Positions 1 through 10,036 of a stretch of 64,000 bases of DNA are shown in pieces. Each line of letters starts with the position of its first letter. The stretch's first letter is position 1. Where the stretch lies: NCBI GenBank assembly GCA_963662175.1, contig OY759214.1:14136001-14200000 (forward strand). The letters run 5' to 3'. Made by a program: the position numbers and the translations under genes. Below the pieces are notes generated by a model. The model was not told where the DNA came from. It did no database searches and was given only the letters and a program-made list of their open reading frames with translations. This DNA is from Aradus depressus (lineage: Eukaryota > Arthropoda > Insecta > Hemiptera > Aradidae).

Positions 1-332
1 TTTTATGACTCATGCCCGGGCTTTAACTACGAGGTCATATCGCCTACTACCAGAGCTCTCTTTCGTCACTCTGGTGGACATGAGCCCGACTCTACTGTGG
101 GAGTCCTAAATTTTGCCTACCCTAAATTTTTATTCATCTAGGGTAGGGGTCTTTAACGAGTACCTGACATCGTACAGGCTCGGGACCATCGCTTAACGTC
201 CCATCCGAAGGACGGCGTGCTTAAGTTTATTTTACCTCCCAGATAAAATAAACTAAGGGCCTCGGTCGGGCTACGAACCCACGACCTTGATCTCAGAAGT
301 CAAGCATGCATACCACTGAGCTACCGACGCCC
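1..332 (-). mobile_element. tRNA-headed SINE (family A), nearly complete
   Basis: Read on the minus strand this starts with the tRNA-like head (box A near 315-325, box B GGTTCGAACCC-type near 265-280). It continues through the TTTATTTTA/TAAAATAAA hairpin, the conserved GGATGGGACGTTAAGCGATG core and the GCCCGGGCATGAGTCATAAAA end. The tail runs off the window edge. It matches the full copies at 16861, 18229, 47717 and 62898. Confidence 0.9.
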
Positions 333-449
333 TCATTAACCATTAGGTAATATTTATTTTGTTGAAGAGTAGAGACAAGAAATTTGACCTGTATGAGTGA
401 AATTTCCTTATCTTGCTATTCGATGTACAGAGAACCTGTATAAGTCAGA

Positions 450-635
450 AATTAAATTTCACCAGAATTTCATGTTTTCCAACAAACTGATTCCAGAAAT
501 AAAAAAAAGTGTCTGTCTGTGAACACGATAACTACCGATTGAATGAATGTATCGATACGAAAGTGTATATGTGCATCCATCCAAAAAGAATAGAAGGATT
601 AGGAGGAGGCTTAATACTAAAAATTAACTATATAT
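450..635 (+). repeat. Family B (MITE-like dispersed repeat) fragment
   Basis: Carries the family hallmarks: an ACACGATAACT..CCGAT block followed by GAATGAATGTATCGA, then a G-rich AGGAGGAGGCTTAA block. The same order recurs in more than twenty places in the window. The flanking stretches (333-450 and 635-1130) are AT-rich with no recognisable gene. Confidence 0.7.
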
Positions 636-1134
636 ATATTGTAATGTATAGGATCACCATGGCAACCAGCAAAGAAACGAAGTTAAGAGAAAAGAACTCA
701 TTTTGAAAAACAAAATTAGTTAAAGATTAATTTTAAGAACCAAAAAGAATATTAAATTTAATTTGAAAAGTAAAATGTACAAAACAAGTTTTGAAAGTTT
801 AAACTACCAAAGAAGCAGCAATTCAGTATAACCTGTAAAAGCTTATCCGTGAACAAGTTTCAACACTGATTAAAGCACAAATCAGTGAAACATTGTGAAG
901 AGGATGCAAAATAAGAAAGACACTTTTATAAGCTTCAAAATAAATATGAAAGAAACATAGACAAATATCAGTTTAATAACTAAATTTACTAAGGAACGCA
1001 AGGAGTGGAATCCACAGATGGGAATTTTTAACAAGAAGGATTCTTGAAAGTTAAACATCAAATTGGAAAAAAAAAAAATTTATTATCTATTTATATTTAT
1101 TTTTTAGAGTAATTTTCCATTATTTTTAATATTT

Positions 1135-1353
1135 TGTCCTGAAAGTGTCTACAGGCTCTGTACCTTAGATGAAAAGGACGACCTCATACACTTTTTGTTC
1201 TATTGTCCCTCTTTGTGTATCCCCAGGCAAACATTTCTCCACAATTATCTCACCAATAGACCAGAATATTACTCAGAAATATTTGTGCATATTTTAAATA
1301 ATTTAGAAGTCAGAAAAATTAACAATTTTTTTTATTTTTTACTGTTGCCTTGA
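1135..1353 (+). pseudogene. LINE reverse-transcriptase C-terminal remnant
   Basis: An open frame reads through a cysteine/histidine pattern (CRLCTLDEKDDLIHFLFYCP) to a TGA at 1351-1353. This pattern is typical of the short zinc-knuckle-like tail at the C-terminus of many non-LTR retrotransposon reverse transcriptases. An A-rich stretch with AATAAA follows, as expected of a 3' end. No catalytic RT motifs remain, so this is a 5'-truncated dead copy. The clade cannot be fixed from so little. Confidence 0.6.
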
Positions 1354-1391
1354 AAATAAAGAATAACATAATTTAATTTGTTGCATGCAAG

Positions 1392-1393
1392 AT

Positions 1394-1429
<36 letters not shown>

Positions 1430-1440
1430 ATTATTATTTT
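1392..1440. repeat. (TA)n / (TTA)n microsatellite
   Basis: Uninterrupted TA dinucleotides followed by ATT triplets. A long open frame here exists only because of the low complexity and is not a gene. Confidence 0.9.
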
Positions 1441-1689
1441 TTTATTTATTTATCTATTCATGTTCATGTCATATCTTGTTTTATATAATGTTTGAATTGT
1501 TTCTTTTATCCTGGCTGCTTGCACTATTCATATTAAAGAGCATGTCCATTTTTACTATTTCAATATTACTGGTATCTTTTTGTTTCTTTGTTATATTGGT
1601 TATTATGTACCATTCTTTATATAGACATTTTTTCTTTTATTTTATTTTATATACTTAACTATAGGAATATTTATTTTGTAAAAAAAAAA

Positions 1690-2035
1690 AAACACTCATT
1701 GCCATAGAGGTTCTTATCTTTTGTGCAATAAAAGTTTATCTATCATCATTTTTAATATTTTATTACAATTTGGCGAATCCCTTGTGTGGATAAGTAAATT
1801 AATTTTATTTTTATTAACTTCAATTATTACTCTTTATTACAATACATATGAAATCAATAACTATAACGTGTAGGTGACCATGAAGTCGAACATTTTAATA
1901 CATGATATAACCAACCAATCGGTCATTTTGGAAATGGAGGAAAAAGTTAATTGATTAATTCTTTTGGGGAAGTACATTGATGGTGGTTTACTGAATTATT
2001 TTTTGTATAATAGACAATATTTATTACTAGGTTTA
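1690..2035 (+). repeat. AT-rich tail plus family B end fragment
   Basis: 1690-1760 is an A-run with AATAAAAG, possibly another LINE tail. About 1900-2000 contains the family B right end (AATTGATTAATTC..GGGGAAGTACATTG). No gene seen. Confidence 0.5.
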
Positions 2036-2043
2036 GTGAATTT

Positions 2044-2385
2044 ATGGCACAACTTGCCAATATTGCCATGAGAGGAAAGTTGGAGTCTAACCCTGAACTA
2101 TCCTCCTCCGAAGAAGTAGAGGACTATAACCTCATTTACGACAGGATTACCGGACGGGTTAAGGCTAAAGGAAATCCCAATGAATATTTATCTGGCAGGT
2201 ATGTACCAAGAGGATGTGGACCACCACTTGGCCAAGATGCAGGGCTGCCAACCGTGAAGAGGAAGGTTTTCAACATCTATACTCCTGTGGCAACACTGTC
2301 TACCTCATCCAACAGGACCTCATTTCTTTTACAACACTGCTTCTACACGTTTTGCGCTCCTCCTTCACAGAGAACATGTAAATAA
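2044..2385 (+). CDS. Unrecognised 113-aa open frame
   Basis: An ATG-started frame that is more GC-balanced than its surroundings. It is hydrophilic and rich in charged residues in its first 70 codons (an SSSEEVEDYN stretch, then YDRITGRVKAKGNPNEY), then becomes serine/threonine rich. I do not recognise the family. The sequence after it is a decayed SINE, and no promoter, splice sites or partner exons were found. It could be a fragment of a mobile-element protein, an orphan exon, or chance. Confidence 0.25.
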   Translation: MAQLANIAMRGKLESNPELSSSEEVEDYNLIYDRITGRVKAKGNPNEYLSGRYVPRGCGPPLGQDAGLPTVKRKVFNIYTPVATLSTSSNRTSFLLQHCFYTFCAPPSQRTCK

Positions 2386-2527
2386 GATGTCGCATCTCCA
2401 TGGCATTTGGTCTCGCCATCTGGTGCGATTTGACACTTTCTCATTTGCCTTAAAAGTCAATCCAGATCCAGGGTATAATGACGTTTTCGAAGATGGCTAT
2501 AAACTGTTTATAAAACCGGAGTTTTTT

Positions 2528-2685
2528 TATCTGGGAGGTGAAAAAACCTTGAGCACGCCGTCCTTTGGATGGGACGTTAAGCTATGATCCAGAGCATTAT
2601 GATGTCAGGTACTCGTTAAAGACCAGTACCCTAAACTTGGTTAGGCAAAATTTGGGACTATCCGAGTAGAGTCGGGTTTATGTAA
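2528..2685 (+). mobile_element. Family A SINE, decayed 3' half
   Basis: Contains the core (GGATGGGACGTTAAG, GATGTCAGGTACTCGTTAAAGACC) and the GTAGAGTCGGG block on the plus strand, with many substitutions. Head and tail are missing. Confidence 0.75.
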
Positions 2686-2875
2686 GAAGCGGATGACAGT
2701 CATGGGACGCTCAAATCCAAGGAGCCAGAACACGAGGACGACCACCGCTGAGATGGACTGACTTGGGAACATGGAACACCATGTGGTGACCTGGCGACCG
2801 GTGGCGCACCACGATGGGCAACTAAGGGCCTTCAGGGACCGTTGCCAACTGAGTAAGAGTAATTGTTTTTTTTTT
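2686..2875 (+). repeat. Dispersed repeat shared with 52980-53170
   Basis: GAAGCGGATG, AACACCATGTGGTGA and CTGGCGACCGGTGGCGC recur in the same order near 53015-53095 (AACACTATGTGGTGA, TTGGCGACTGGTGGCGC). It reads like a decayed transposon coding end, but no frame is intact. Confidence 0.55.
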
Positions 2876-2959
2876 TCTCTTGCGTAGTCATCTTCTCTTT
2901 TTTTCCGCGACGTTCTGAAAAACGCTGAATTTTTCCAAATTAATTGAAAGGAGGCTAAC

Positions 2960-3650
2960 AATTAGGCATTCCTCTTGAACCCGCTAACATTGAGATAAGT
3001 CTCACAACTTGGACTGACTCACTGCCAACTCTACTTTCTCTGCGTTCGCCTGTTCTAGGTACCTACATGTTAAAATGCAAGTACATGCAGGTATGCAGAG
3101 GATATCTAACATCTTTCTAATTATATTTTCACCTGAACTTCAGGAATTCTATTAAGGCTTAATAGAAACTAACTAATACGTTTTAGCGTTGGGTAAGCCT
3201 CGTTTTATAATTAACTGGCGATTCATCTGCTGATACTACGTTCAGGGTCTCACTTAGACGGGAGCCTGACTCCAAAGTCGAGAGAGAGAAAGAAATGTAA
3301 TGTGGCCATAAGTGGACTTTCTTATACCAAAAATGTTTTTACACATCCCCCCTTCCACCTCTCAAATTCATTCAACTGATATTACTAGTTATAAGAAAGT
3401 CTTATGAATCTTATGGCATCAGCTGGTTTCTTTGTTTCATTGTAGAGTTAGTAAGTTTCTTTCTTATATTCAGTAATGCAAGTTTAACATGAATTTCAAA
3501 GAGGGGGGAGGGGGGAAGTAATTGTAATAAATAGTCTTGTTACATCCTCATCACATAAATTTTTTTTGAATTACTATTTTCTACAAAACGTTGTTATACA
3601 TTCTTAGGAGAGCAGTAACATTATTTGTATTGGTCATAACTCGAATTTGA
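2960..3650. other. No gene recognised
   Basis: Unique-looking AT-rich DNA with short purine runs (AGAGGGGGGAGGGGGG near 3500). Nothing coding or clearly repetitive was identified. Confidence 0.5.
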
Positions 3651-3654
3651 GAGC

Positions 3655-3800
3655 AATTTGACAGTTGGAAATTCAATAAAAACATTTTTGGTAAGGAAAA
3701 ATTTTTTGATAGGATTAACTGCTTTGACGTAAATCGAACAAACATCCAAAAAAATGTTTTTCACGATTTTAAAGACTTTTTTTTTTGAGTTTATCTCGCT
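3655..3800 (-). repeat. Family C dispersed repeat fragment
   Basis: Minus-strand match to the block seen at 21770, 29320, 30840 and 57415. The shared elements are a TTAATCCTATCGAAAAA-like core, a GTTTGATTTACG block and AAATTTCC. Confidence 0.5.
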
Positions 3801-3859
3801 AGTCGGGAGTCTTGGAAAAAATGTATTTCATATACAATTTGCCTTTTTAATTTTTGTAA

Positions 3860-3881
3860 CCCCCCCCCCCCCCCCCCCCCT
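3860..3881. repeat. Poly-C tract
   Basis: About 22 consecutive C. Several family B copies have C/G-rich runs at the equivalent place, and this one sits at the edge of a family B fragment (3885-4040, minus). Confidence 0.9.
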
Positions 3882-4440
3882 CTTCCCTTTGGTCGGTTTG
3901 GATGTAAATGAATAGGTGTTGTTCATTTGGGATTCTGTATACATATATTAAATTTCCTCTCGATAATCACAGACGCAACAGACAGACAGAATATTCTGAA
4001 AACATGAAATTCCGGTGAATATTCAACATCAAAATTTCTGAGCGATTACCTGTTTCCTATGTCCCTATGTCCCTATGTTCCTATGTTTTGTATAGCTGTG
4101 GAAGTTAAATGTTCTGTCTATATCTGTGTGGGTGTGTGTGTGCGACAGTGAACACGATAATTCCCGATAGAATGAATGTATCAATACAAAATACAATATG
4201 TGTATCCAGAACCCCCTAACGATAAAACCAGTTGATTTTCAGACAAATGAACCAAAGTAAAATAGGAGATTAGAGAGGAGGCTTAACACAAAAACCGGAA
4301 TAACTCCCGAATGAATGAATGTATCGATACAGTTTGAGGATCATGGAACAGTCGATTGTTTCCAAAGAGACAGCGACAATTTGACTAACCAATTCTTGCT
4401 GGGGAAGTACATTGATTCTGATTCCTGGTTCATGTTTTTG
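3882..4440 (+). repeat. Family B pair, head to head
   Basis: 3885-4040 is a minus-oriented left half (CATGAAATTCCGGTGAA, GATAATCACAG). 4085-4430 is a plus copy that includes both GAATGAATGTATCGATAC blocks and the terminal CTGGGGAAGTACATTG. The two lie around a short palindromic GTATAGCTGTGGAAGTT junction. Confidence 0.65.
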
Positions 4441-4926
4441 TTTATCCTTCTGGGAAGACGATCTAGATTCCTGGTTATCATAACTGTATTTAAATGTTCG
4501 CTATAATATCTGCCTTTACGCGGCAGGTTTCCCTCACATAGTTCATCATATTTATCAAAATTGTACACCATAAAGATATATAATTTTTTAAAATACAAAT
4601 TATGATGAATGCCCTTTGATTAATAACAACACTAGATACGTATACTGCAGTCAGTTCCGCTTCTGATTTCAAACAACTGACTTTATATGTAAATTTGGTC
4701 ATTAATAATGTTTTTATTCTTCTCAACTATAATTAGCTTGCTCCAATTAATAATTTTCAAAGTTAAATACAATAATTCAGATAAAATATAATTGTGCTAA
4801 TCGAAATTATTACATACTTATAATAATGAGATTTAAAATGACGAAATTCACTTTTCATTTTCACATTCCAATTTAATCTGAGAACTTTTCTGATAGTCCC
4901 CTTCACTAAACATGAATTGGAATATA

Positions 4927-5211
4927 TCCAACTAACCTTAGTTTATTTTATCTGGGAGGTAAAATAAACTTAAGCACGCCTTCCTTGGGATGGGACCTTA
5001 AGCGATGGTCCCGAGCCTGTACGATGTCAGGTACTCGTTAAAGACCCCTGCCCTAGGCGAATAAAAATTTAGGGTAGACAAAATTTAGGACTCCCATAGT
5101 AGTCGGGCTCATGTCCACCAGTCACGAAAGAGCGCTCTGGTAGTAGGCGATGTGACCTCGTAGTTAAAGCCCGGGCATGAGTCATGAAACCTAACCTAAC
5201 CTCCAACTAAC
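4927..5211 (+). mobile_element. Family A SINE, 5'-truncated, with TSD
   Basis: Starts at CCTTAGTTTATTTT, so the tRNA head is missing. It runs through the core to GCCCGGGCATGAGTCATGAAACCTAACCTAACC. A perfect 10-bp target-site duplication TCCAACTAAC flanks it (4927-4936 and 5202-5211). The 5' truncation with a TSD is the signature of LINE-driven target-primed insertion. Confidence 0.93.
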
Positions 5212-5220
5212 TTAAAATTA

Positions 5221-5375
5221 GGGGGCCATGGTGGCCGTGCGGACTAGAGCGTAGGGCTTTGGTCGCAAGGTCTGGTCTCACCATGGTTTGCTTGCGGGTT
5301 CGAATCCCTTCCGGGAGTGAGTTTTATTTCGTAGATAGAACTCCCTCCCGGGGCCAAGTATGTCGTAAATATAAC
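5221..5375 (+). mobile_element. Second tRNA-derived SINE (family A2)
   Basis: The head GGGGGCCATGGTGGCCGTGC resembles a Leu/Ser-type tRNA 5' half (box A). Box B GGGTTCGAATCCC-like lies at about 5296-5308. A long imperfect hairpin follows (CCGGGAGTGAGTTTTAT and its complement). It matches the copy at 21115 with scattered differences. Confidence 0.8.
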
Positions 5376-5554
5376 TAGGTAACACAGGTACATGACTAAT
5401 ATGCACCGTACATAAGGCCAAAGAAAACAAAAAAAAAATCTAAAATAGCTCTGTGATCCGCCCATATTCAAAATAACAAAGAAAAAATCGTCAGTACTTC
5501 CACGGGACGAATTTTTCAGTTTTTGCTCTCCCTCCAAAGCCAATCGTCTAAAAC

Positions 5555-5870
5555 TGAATATTTGACTTACTTATAGTGATCTCTGAATCCTCATACTAAA
5601 AGTGTTGATATATTCATTACATCGACAGTTATTTGAGTCGAGCCTCGATCCTTTCGACGGATTTTGCGGAAAATTATTAGGTACCATCCATATGGGGTTT
5701 TGAGTTTAAATGTAAAATTTCATGTCGATACATTCATTACATTATTGGTATTTTCGAGTTGAGCCCCTCTCTGCCTTCTGTTCCCTTAAGCTGATTCCAC
5801 CGAAAATTAATAGATGTCGTCCTTGTAGGGTTTCCCTCATTTCCACTAAACTAGCTGGTAAGTTAAGTTC
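5555..5870 (-). repeat. Family B copy
   Basis: Minus-oriented: two GATACATTCATTACAT blocks, GAGTTGAGCCCCTCT, and AAAATTAATAGATGTCGTCC in the family order. Confidence 0.75.
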
Positions 5871-5989
5871 GACAACGGTTTGGATTTCTACAATATTTTA
5901 GCCTCTTTAATTTAAGCTGAAAATAGTGTATGCTGATGACGATCAGCTGTTCAAACGACTATCTCTGAATCCTCACACGAGACTGAAAA

Positions 5990-6570
5990 GATAAGAAATG
6001 AACAGACGTTATAAACTCTTACTAAGACTACTAGACAAAAGATCCAAATTAACTTTGACAACAAAACGACTTATATACAACTATGCGGAAGCACGGACTT
6101 GAACTCTGGGGTTCTGCCAAGGCTTCCAATCTCTAATCTCATCCAATCCTTTCAATCCAAAATCCTTCGTAAAATAGCCAATGCTCCTTATTACGTCTCC
6201 AACAAAACTCTTCACACTGACCTAAACGCACCTTTTGTCACTGAAGTCGCTAAATCCAAATATAAAAAATTATTCTCCTCTCTTAGTTTCCACAATAATC
6301 CTCTAGTCCGTGCCCTCCATTCTGTCATACTTCCCCAACGACGGCTTAAGCGTCAATGGCCTAGAGACCTCCTTAGCAGCAGCAGTGACAGTGACAGTGA
6401 TTAGTTACAAATGAGAGGAAATAAGTGAATAGGGAATCACCACTGGGTGATTTCTCCCCTCTTGACATTTTGACATTGCCATTATCTCTCTATTATCACA
6501 TTTGCTTGTTGCATTTATTTTTATACAGTTGTAAATATCCATTTGTAAATAAAAAAAATATATATATATC
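5990..6570 (+). pseudogene. Jockey-like LINE, C-terminal RT and 3' UTR
   Basis: Two frames carry the end of a Jockey-group ORF2: a KRLIYNYAEA-like segment at about 6070, then from 6099 a segment with FQSKILRKIANAPYYVSNKTL and an LKRQWPRDLL end at the TAG near 6402. These match the conserved LELWGSAK...QRFQSK.LR.I..APWYVSN region of Jockey elements (family knowledge). The frame changes near 6095. A 3' UTR ends in an A/TA-rich tail at about 6555-6570. It is a 5'-truncated dead copy. Confidence 0.85.
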
Positions 6571-6839
6571 TTCGAACAATAGGTACCTACTTGCAAGATG
6601 TCACCAAGGAACAAATGTGAGGTACTCAATATAAGGGTTTCATTTACGGTACTTTGGCTTAAGGAACCCTTAAGAAGAATTAGGAAATGTCATTTACCTT
6701 ACGTTGGAACACGCAAACACGCTAACCACTCATTTCTGACAGTCAGCTCAGTCGTATTCATTAGAACAGCTGTTCACTTGAACACGCTTCCTGCCTCTTT
6801 TGCAACCCTAATTATTTCCCCAGCTATACGATGTAAAAG

Positions 6840-7275
6840 TGGTGTATTAGGTCAGAAATTCGATGTAGAGTTTTCATCGGAATTTTATTTTTCATGATCC
6901 CCTAATTCCAAAAATGAAAAAAAAAACTCCTGTCTGTGGTTAGGTTGGTTTGTTATTGTGACTCATGCCCGGGCTTTAGGTACAAAATTACCTCGCCTAT
7001 TACCAAAGTGCTGGACATGAGAACGACTCTACTATGGGAGTTCCAAATTTTGCGTATTCTAACGGTCTTAGCGAGTATCTTACAGGCAAATTTATCAATA
7101 CGAAATACTATATTTGTATCTAGAACCCCCTGAAGACGACACATATTGAATTTCAGCCAAATCAGACAAATGGGAGAAGAGAGAGGGACTTAACGCAAAA
7201 AATAATATCTGTTGATAAAATCAATGTATCGACATGTAATTTAGTATGAGGTTTCAGAAGCCCATACGTAAATAG
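6840..7275 (+). repeat. Family B copy split by a SINE
   Basis: The left part is 6840-6940 (AATTCGATG, CCCCTAATTCCAAAAATGAAAAAA). It resumes at 7085 with TTTATCAATACGAAAT and CCCCTGAAGACGACAC and runs to 7275. The gap is filled by SINE sequence, so the SINE is the younger insertion. Confidence 0.7.
6941..7082 (-). mobile_element. Family A SINE, 3' part, inside family B
   Basis: Minus-oriented: a degenerate (TTAGG) tail GGTTAGGTTGG, then GACTCATGCCCGGGCTTTA, then ACTCTACTATGGGAGTTCC. It is truncated near GCGAGTATCTT. Confidence 0.8.
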
Positions 7276-7299
7276 TCAGATATAGTTTTTTTTTTGCTC

Positions 7300-7660
7300 A
7301 ACCTTAACATAGGCCCTGAAGAAGGCGCAAAGAAGTGTCGAAAGCTTCGCAGAAATTCCTTGAGTTTGTTTATAAAATGCCCGGTAGACCTTCAGCACAC
7401 CATCCTTCGCATAGGATGTCAAGCCGAAGTCCTGAGGCTGGACAATGTCAGATACTCTGTGAAACAAAATAAATACTTGCAGAATTTTGGACTCCCACAG
7501 TAGACCAACTAATAACTAACTAACAATAATAATAAAAATTATGTTTATTGTGCTACCTTTACTTAATTATATATCATATAAGCTTGTTACTATTGTCTAT
7601 ATGCCCTGAAGAAGTGTCGATAGCTTGCCAGAAATGTTTTCAGTTTGTTTTAACTAAGCC
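7300..7660 (+). repeat. Short repeats plus decayed SINE fragment
   Basis: CCCTGAAGAAG..TGTCGA-AGCTT..CAGAAAT occurs twice (about 7312 and 7602). Between them, 7390-7505 is a decayed plus-oriented family A SINE core and 3' half (CATCCTTCGCATAGGATG, GGACTCCCACAGTAGA). No gene. Confidence 0.55.
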
Positions 7661-7674
7661 ATCTAACATCAAGC

Positions 7675-8150
7675 GTATCCCAAGTCCTTCCAATCTAAAG
7701 TCCTAAGAACAATTGTCGATGCTCCTTTCTATGTTTCCAACCTTACTCTCCATAATGACCTTAAAATCCCCCATGTTATTGACCTCATCAAGTCCCGCTT
7801 CTCTAAATTCCACAGTAACCTTTCTTCCTATGTCAATCCAGATAATCCCCTCCCCCTCGAAGACTGAGGCGGCGCTGGCCGAGAGACCTGCTACTATAAT
7901 TTAGCAAAAATATTTAGGGAGTGCTGATGGTGACCAGGTTCTCCTCTCATGTACTTCTCTGACGTTCATCTCTCCTTTGCAAGGGGGATCACTAGAGCCA
8001 CCGCGGCCTCCCATGTCTCCATTAAGTTGGAGGGATGGGTATGACAGAGAACCGGGGGTGTTTCGAGGGGTCTCGAGTTGAAGGATTTATGAATATTTTC
8101 ACTTTGTTGTATATATTATAGCTTTGTACATAGACCATTATTTTTTTATC
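7675..8150 (+). pseudogene. Jockey-like LINE C-terminal remnant
   Basis: In one frame about 7683-7870 reads as the familiar FQSKVLRTIVDAPFYVSN, then TLHNDLKIPHVI block. It breaks at a TGA near the usual conserved PRRLKR position. A 3' UTR with TTTATGAATATTTTCAC and a TTATTTTTTT tail follows. It is a separate copy from 5990 and from the 21884/23034 pair, with moderate divergence. Confidence 0.8.
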
Positions 8151-8223
8151 ATGTATATAATTTTCTAATACTTTATTTTTTTTTATTATTATTTTAAATT
8201 TTTTTAAAATTTTTATAGTTAGT

Positions 8224-8506
8224 TATTATGACTCATGCCCGGACTTTAACTACCAAGTCATATCGCTTACTACCAGAGCGTTCTTTCGTCACTCTGATGG
8301 ACATGAGCCCGACTCTTCTTTGGGAGTCCTAAATTTTGCCTAACCTAAATTTTTATTCACCTAGGGCAGGGGTCTTACTGGAGTACCTGACATCGTACAA
8401 GCTCGGGACCATCGATTAACGTCCCATCCGAGGCCTCTGTCGGGTTTCGAACCCACGATCTTGAGCTCAGAAGGCAAGCACGCATACCACTGAGCTACCG
8501 GCGCCC
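8224..8506 (-). mobile_element. Family A SINE lacking its hairpin
   Basis: Near full length on the minus strand, from GACTCATGCCCGGAC to the head end CTGAGCTACCGGCGCCCC. It goes directly from CCCATCCG to AGGCCTCTGTCGGG. The hairpin and its flanks, present in other copies, have been lost precisely. Confidence 0.9.
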
Positions 8507-8509
8507 CTT

Positions 8510-8975
8510 TTATTTATATATATATATATTTTTTTACAATTGTGTCATCAAATTTACTGATGGCCATATTACCAATTTCAAATATTAAAAATGAAGAAAT
8601 TAAAACAAAAAAAACAAGTTTTTTTTATCGACCCATAACCTGATCTTTCTCTTCCTTAACAAATAAGTGTTTCTCGTTAACCGAATATCTTCTCATGCCA
8701 TGTTTCATTGCTAGCTGTACCATTTCTATTCCGAGATCTAGTTCTAGTCTCCTTAATCTGTTTAGAATTGGTTCAAATTAGCGGAAGTGCCATGAGACCA
8801 TCTAATTTAAAATTGTAATCTTTGGGTTTGATGCTTCCGGTCCGAGTTACAAGATGGGAAGCACCTGCGGCAGATGTACGCACCACTATGTAACCGCCCG
8901 AAATGTTCACTCCCTTCAACAAAATATATGTTAGTATTTTTTTTTATTTTTTGTCTATTTTATTTTTTACTTCTC
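8510..8975. other. No gene recognised
   Basis: A (TA)n tract at about 8515-8531 and otherwise AT-rich unique sequence with one short GC-rich patch near 8830-8900. Nothing supported. Confidence 0.5.
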
Positions 8976-8979
8976 CAGT

Positions 8980-9200
8980 TATAAGAAGTATAGGGGAAGT
9001 TATGTAATGGGTCACAAACTCGATGCGGATTTTCCAAAGAAATTTCAATCACCAGCAATGCTGACCAAAACCAGTTGACCTTTTGCACTAATAATCAATA
9101 GTTGACTTACATAGGGGCTCCTAAATCCTTGTACTAAATTCTGTGTTAATAAATTCATTAAATGTTGTGTTGAGCCCATTCCCTTGCATCCCCGCCGCAA
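8980..9200 (-). repeat. Family B fragments
   Basis: The palindromic end TATAAGAAGTATAGGGGAAGTTATGTAAT lies at about 8982. It is followed by a minus-oriented end block with CAGTTGAC, CAATAGTTGACTTACATAGG and TTGAGCCC. Confidence 0.65.
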
Positions 9201-9345
9201 CATATATCAGTGCCCTAGGCGAAAATCTACCTTGCGCCCTCTTGTAAGGAGAAAGAATTTCAATAATTAAAAAATAAAACTTCATAAAAAATTTTTTTAA
9301 TGTGTAAATTTATTATAAAAAAAGAAAAAAAATATATATATATAT

Positions 9346-9543
9346 AGTTAAGTGACACCTAACTACAAAAAGCATAGACTCAGCATCAGCACTTCTAGAA
9401 ACAATATAACGGCGTTCGACTGCCGCGCGCTCAGTCTATTGAGTTCCGTCTTGCTGTTCACAACACCTTTACTTTGTAATTTTTCTGTATTTTAATAAAA
9501 GTTATTTTTTAAAAAACTACTTTGTTGAATTCAGAACTTAATT
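9346..9543 (+). repeat. 5' LTR
   Basis: Begins AGTTAAGTGAC and ends CTTAATT. It contains an arthropod-style initiator TCAGT at 9431-9435 and a polyadenylation signal AATAAA at 9494-9499. No TATA box sits at the usual distance, as expected for initiator-driven errantivirus LTRs. R and U5 boundaries cannot be set from sequence alone. Confidence 0.95.
9431..9435 (+). promoter_or_regulatory. Initiator-like TCAGT in 5' LTR
   Basis: TCAGT matches the arthropod Inr consensus and is preceded by a GC-rich CCGCGCGC. The 3' LTR has TTAGT at the same place (one transition), so only the 5' copy retains the consensus. Confidence 0.5.
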
Positions 9544-9560
9544 GGCGCTGCGGACAGGAT
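9543..9560 (+). promoter_or_regulatory. Primer-binding site, tRNA-Ser type
   Basis: TGGCGCTGCGGACAGGAT starts on the last base of the LTR. Its complement ends in CGCAGCGCCA preceded by ATCCTG, which looks like the 3' end of a Ser(CGA/UGA)-type tRNA plus CCA. Overlap of PBS and LTR end is typical of errantiviruses. Confidence 0.7.
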
Positions 9561-9758
9561 CTCGCGAGTGATTTTAGTGGTGTTTCTCCATTGATCATTT
9601 GAATATTAATTCTTCACGCGGGATTCGAACTTATTTCAGTAATTGTGATCTTAGTGACAGTGCTTTGGCCCATTGGTGGAAATTCATTATTTCCGGCGAC
9701 CAAACAGAAGACGGACAACTCTACTTTAGACCCAAGGACCTCCACAAGGGTATCTGCG

Positions 9759-9782
9759 ATGTACATCATCCAACTCCTGTAA
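9759..9782 (+). CDS. Seven-codon leader ORF ending in a splice donor
   Basis: An ATG at 9759 opens seven codons and stops at TAA (9780-9782). The stop is embedded in the donor-like GTAAGT at 9779-9784. In unspliced RNA this is a short upstream ORF ahead of gag. If the donor is used, the codon is cut after its second base (9778). That fits the phase of env when joined to the acceptor at 15051/15052. Inferred; no RNA evidence. Confidence 0.5.
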   Translation: MYIIQLL

Positions 9783-9784
9783 GT
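9779..9784 (+). promoter_or_regulatory. Candidate 5' splice donor for env mRNA
   Basis: GTAAGT, a strong donor consensus, in the untranslated leader between PBS and gag. Errantivirus env is known to be translated from a spliced subgenomic RNA. Confidence 0.55.
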
Positions 9785-10036
9785 CCTTGCCTTATTTATC
9801 CTTAACTTTAGGTAATCATTTTGAACCAAATTTATCAATTTTTTATAATCTTGAATAATTAAAAAATAAAATAAAATAATAATAAAATAAATACTTAATA
9901 ATAATAATATCTTTTAAATTTTAAATAATTCATAATTAGATAGATAAGTTTCTTAAATTGTATAGAAAAAAAAAACCATTTCTTATTTTAATAGACAAAC
10001 TAAGGAAATCTTTAATCTTTATTTCTTTATTTGCAC

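Noticed and set aside
10031..10036. Gag start at 10031
   Set aside because: This is TTG. The first ATG in frame is 10037, so that start was used.
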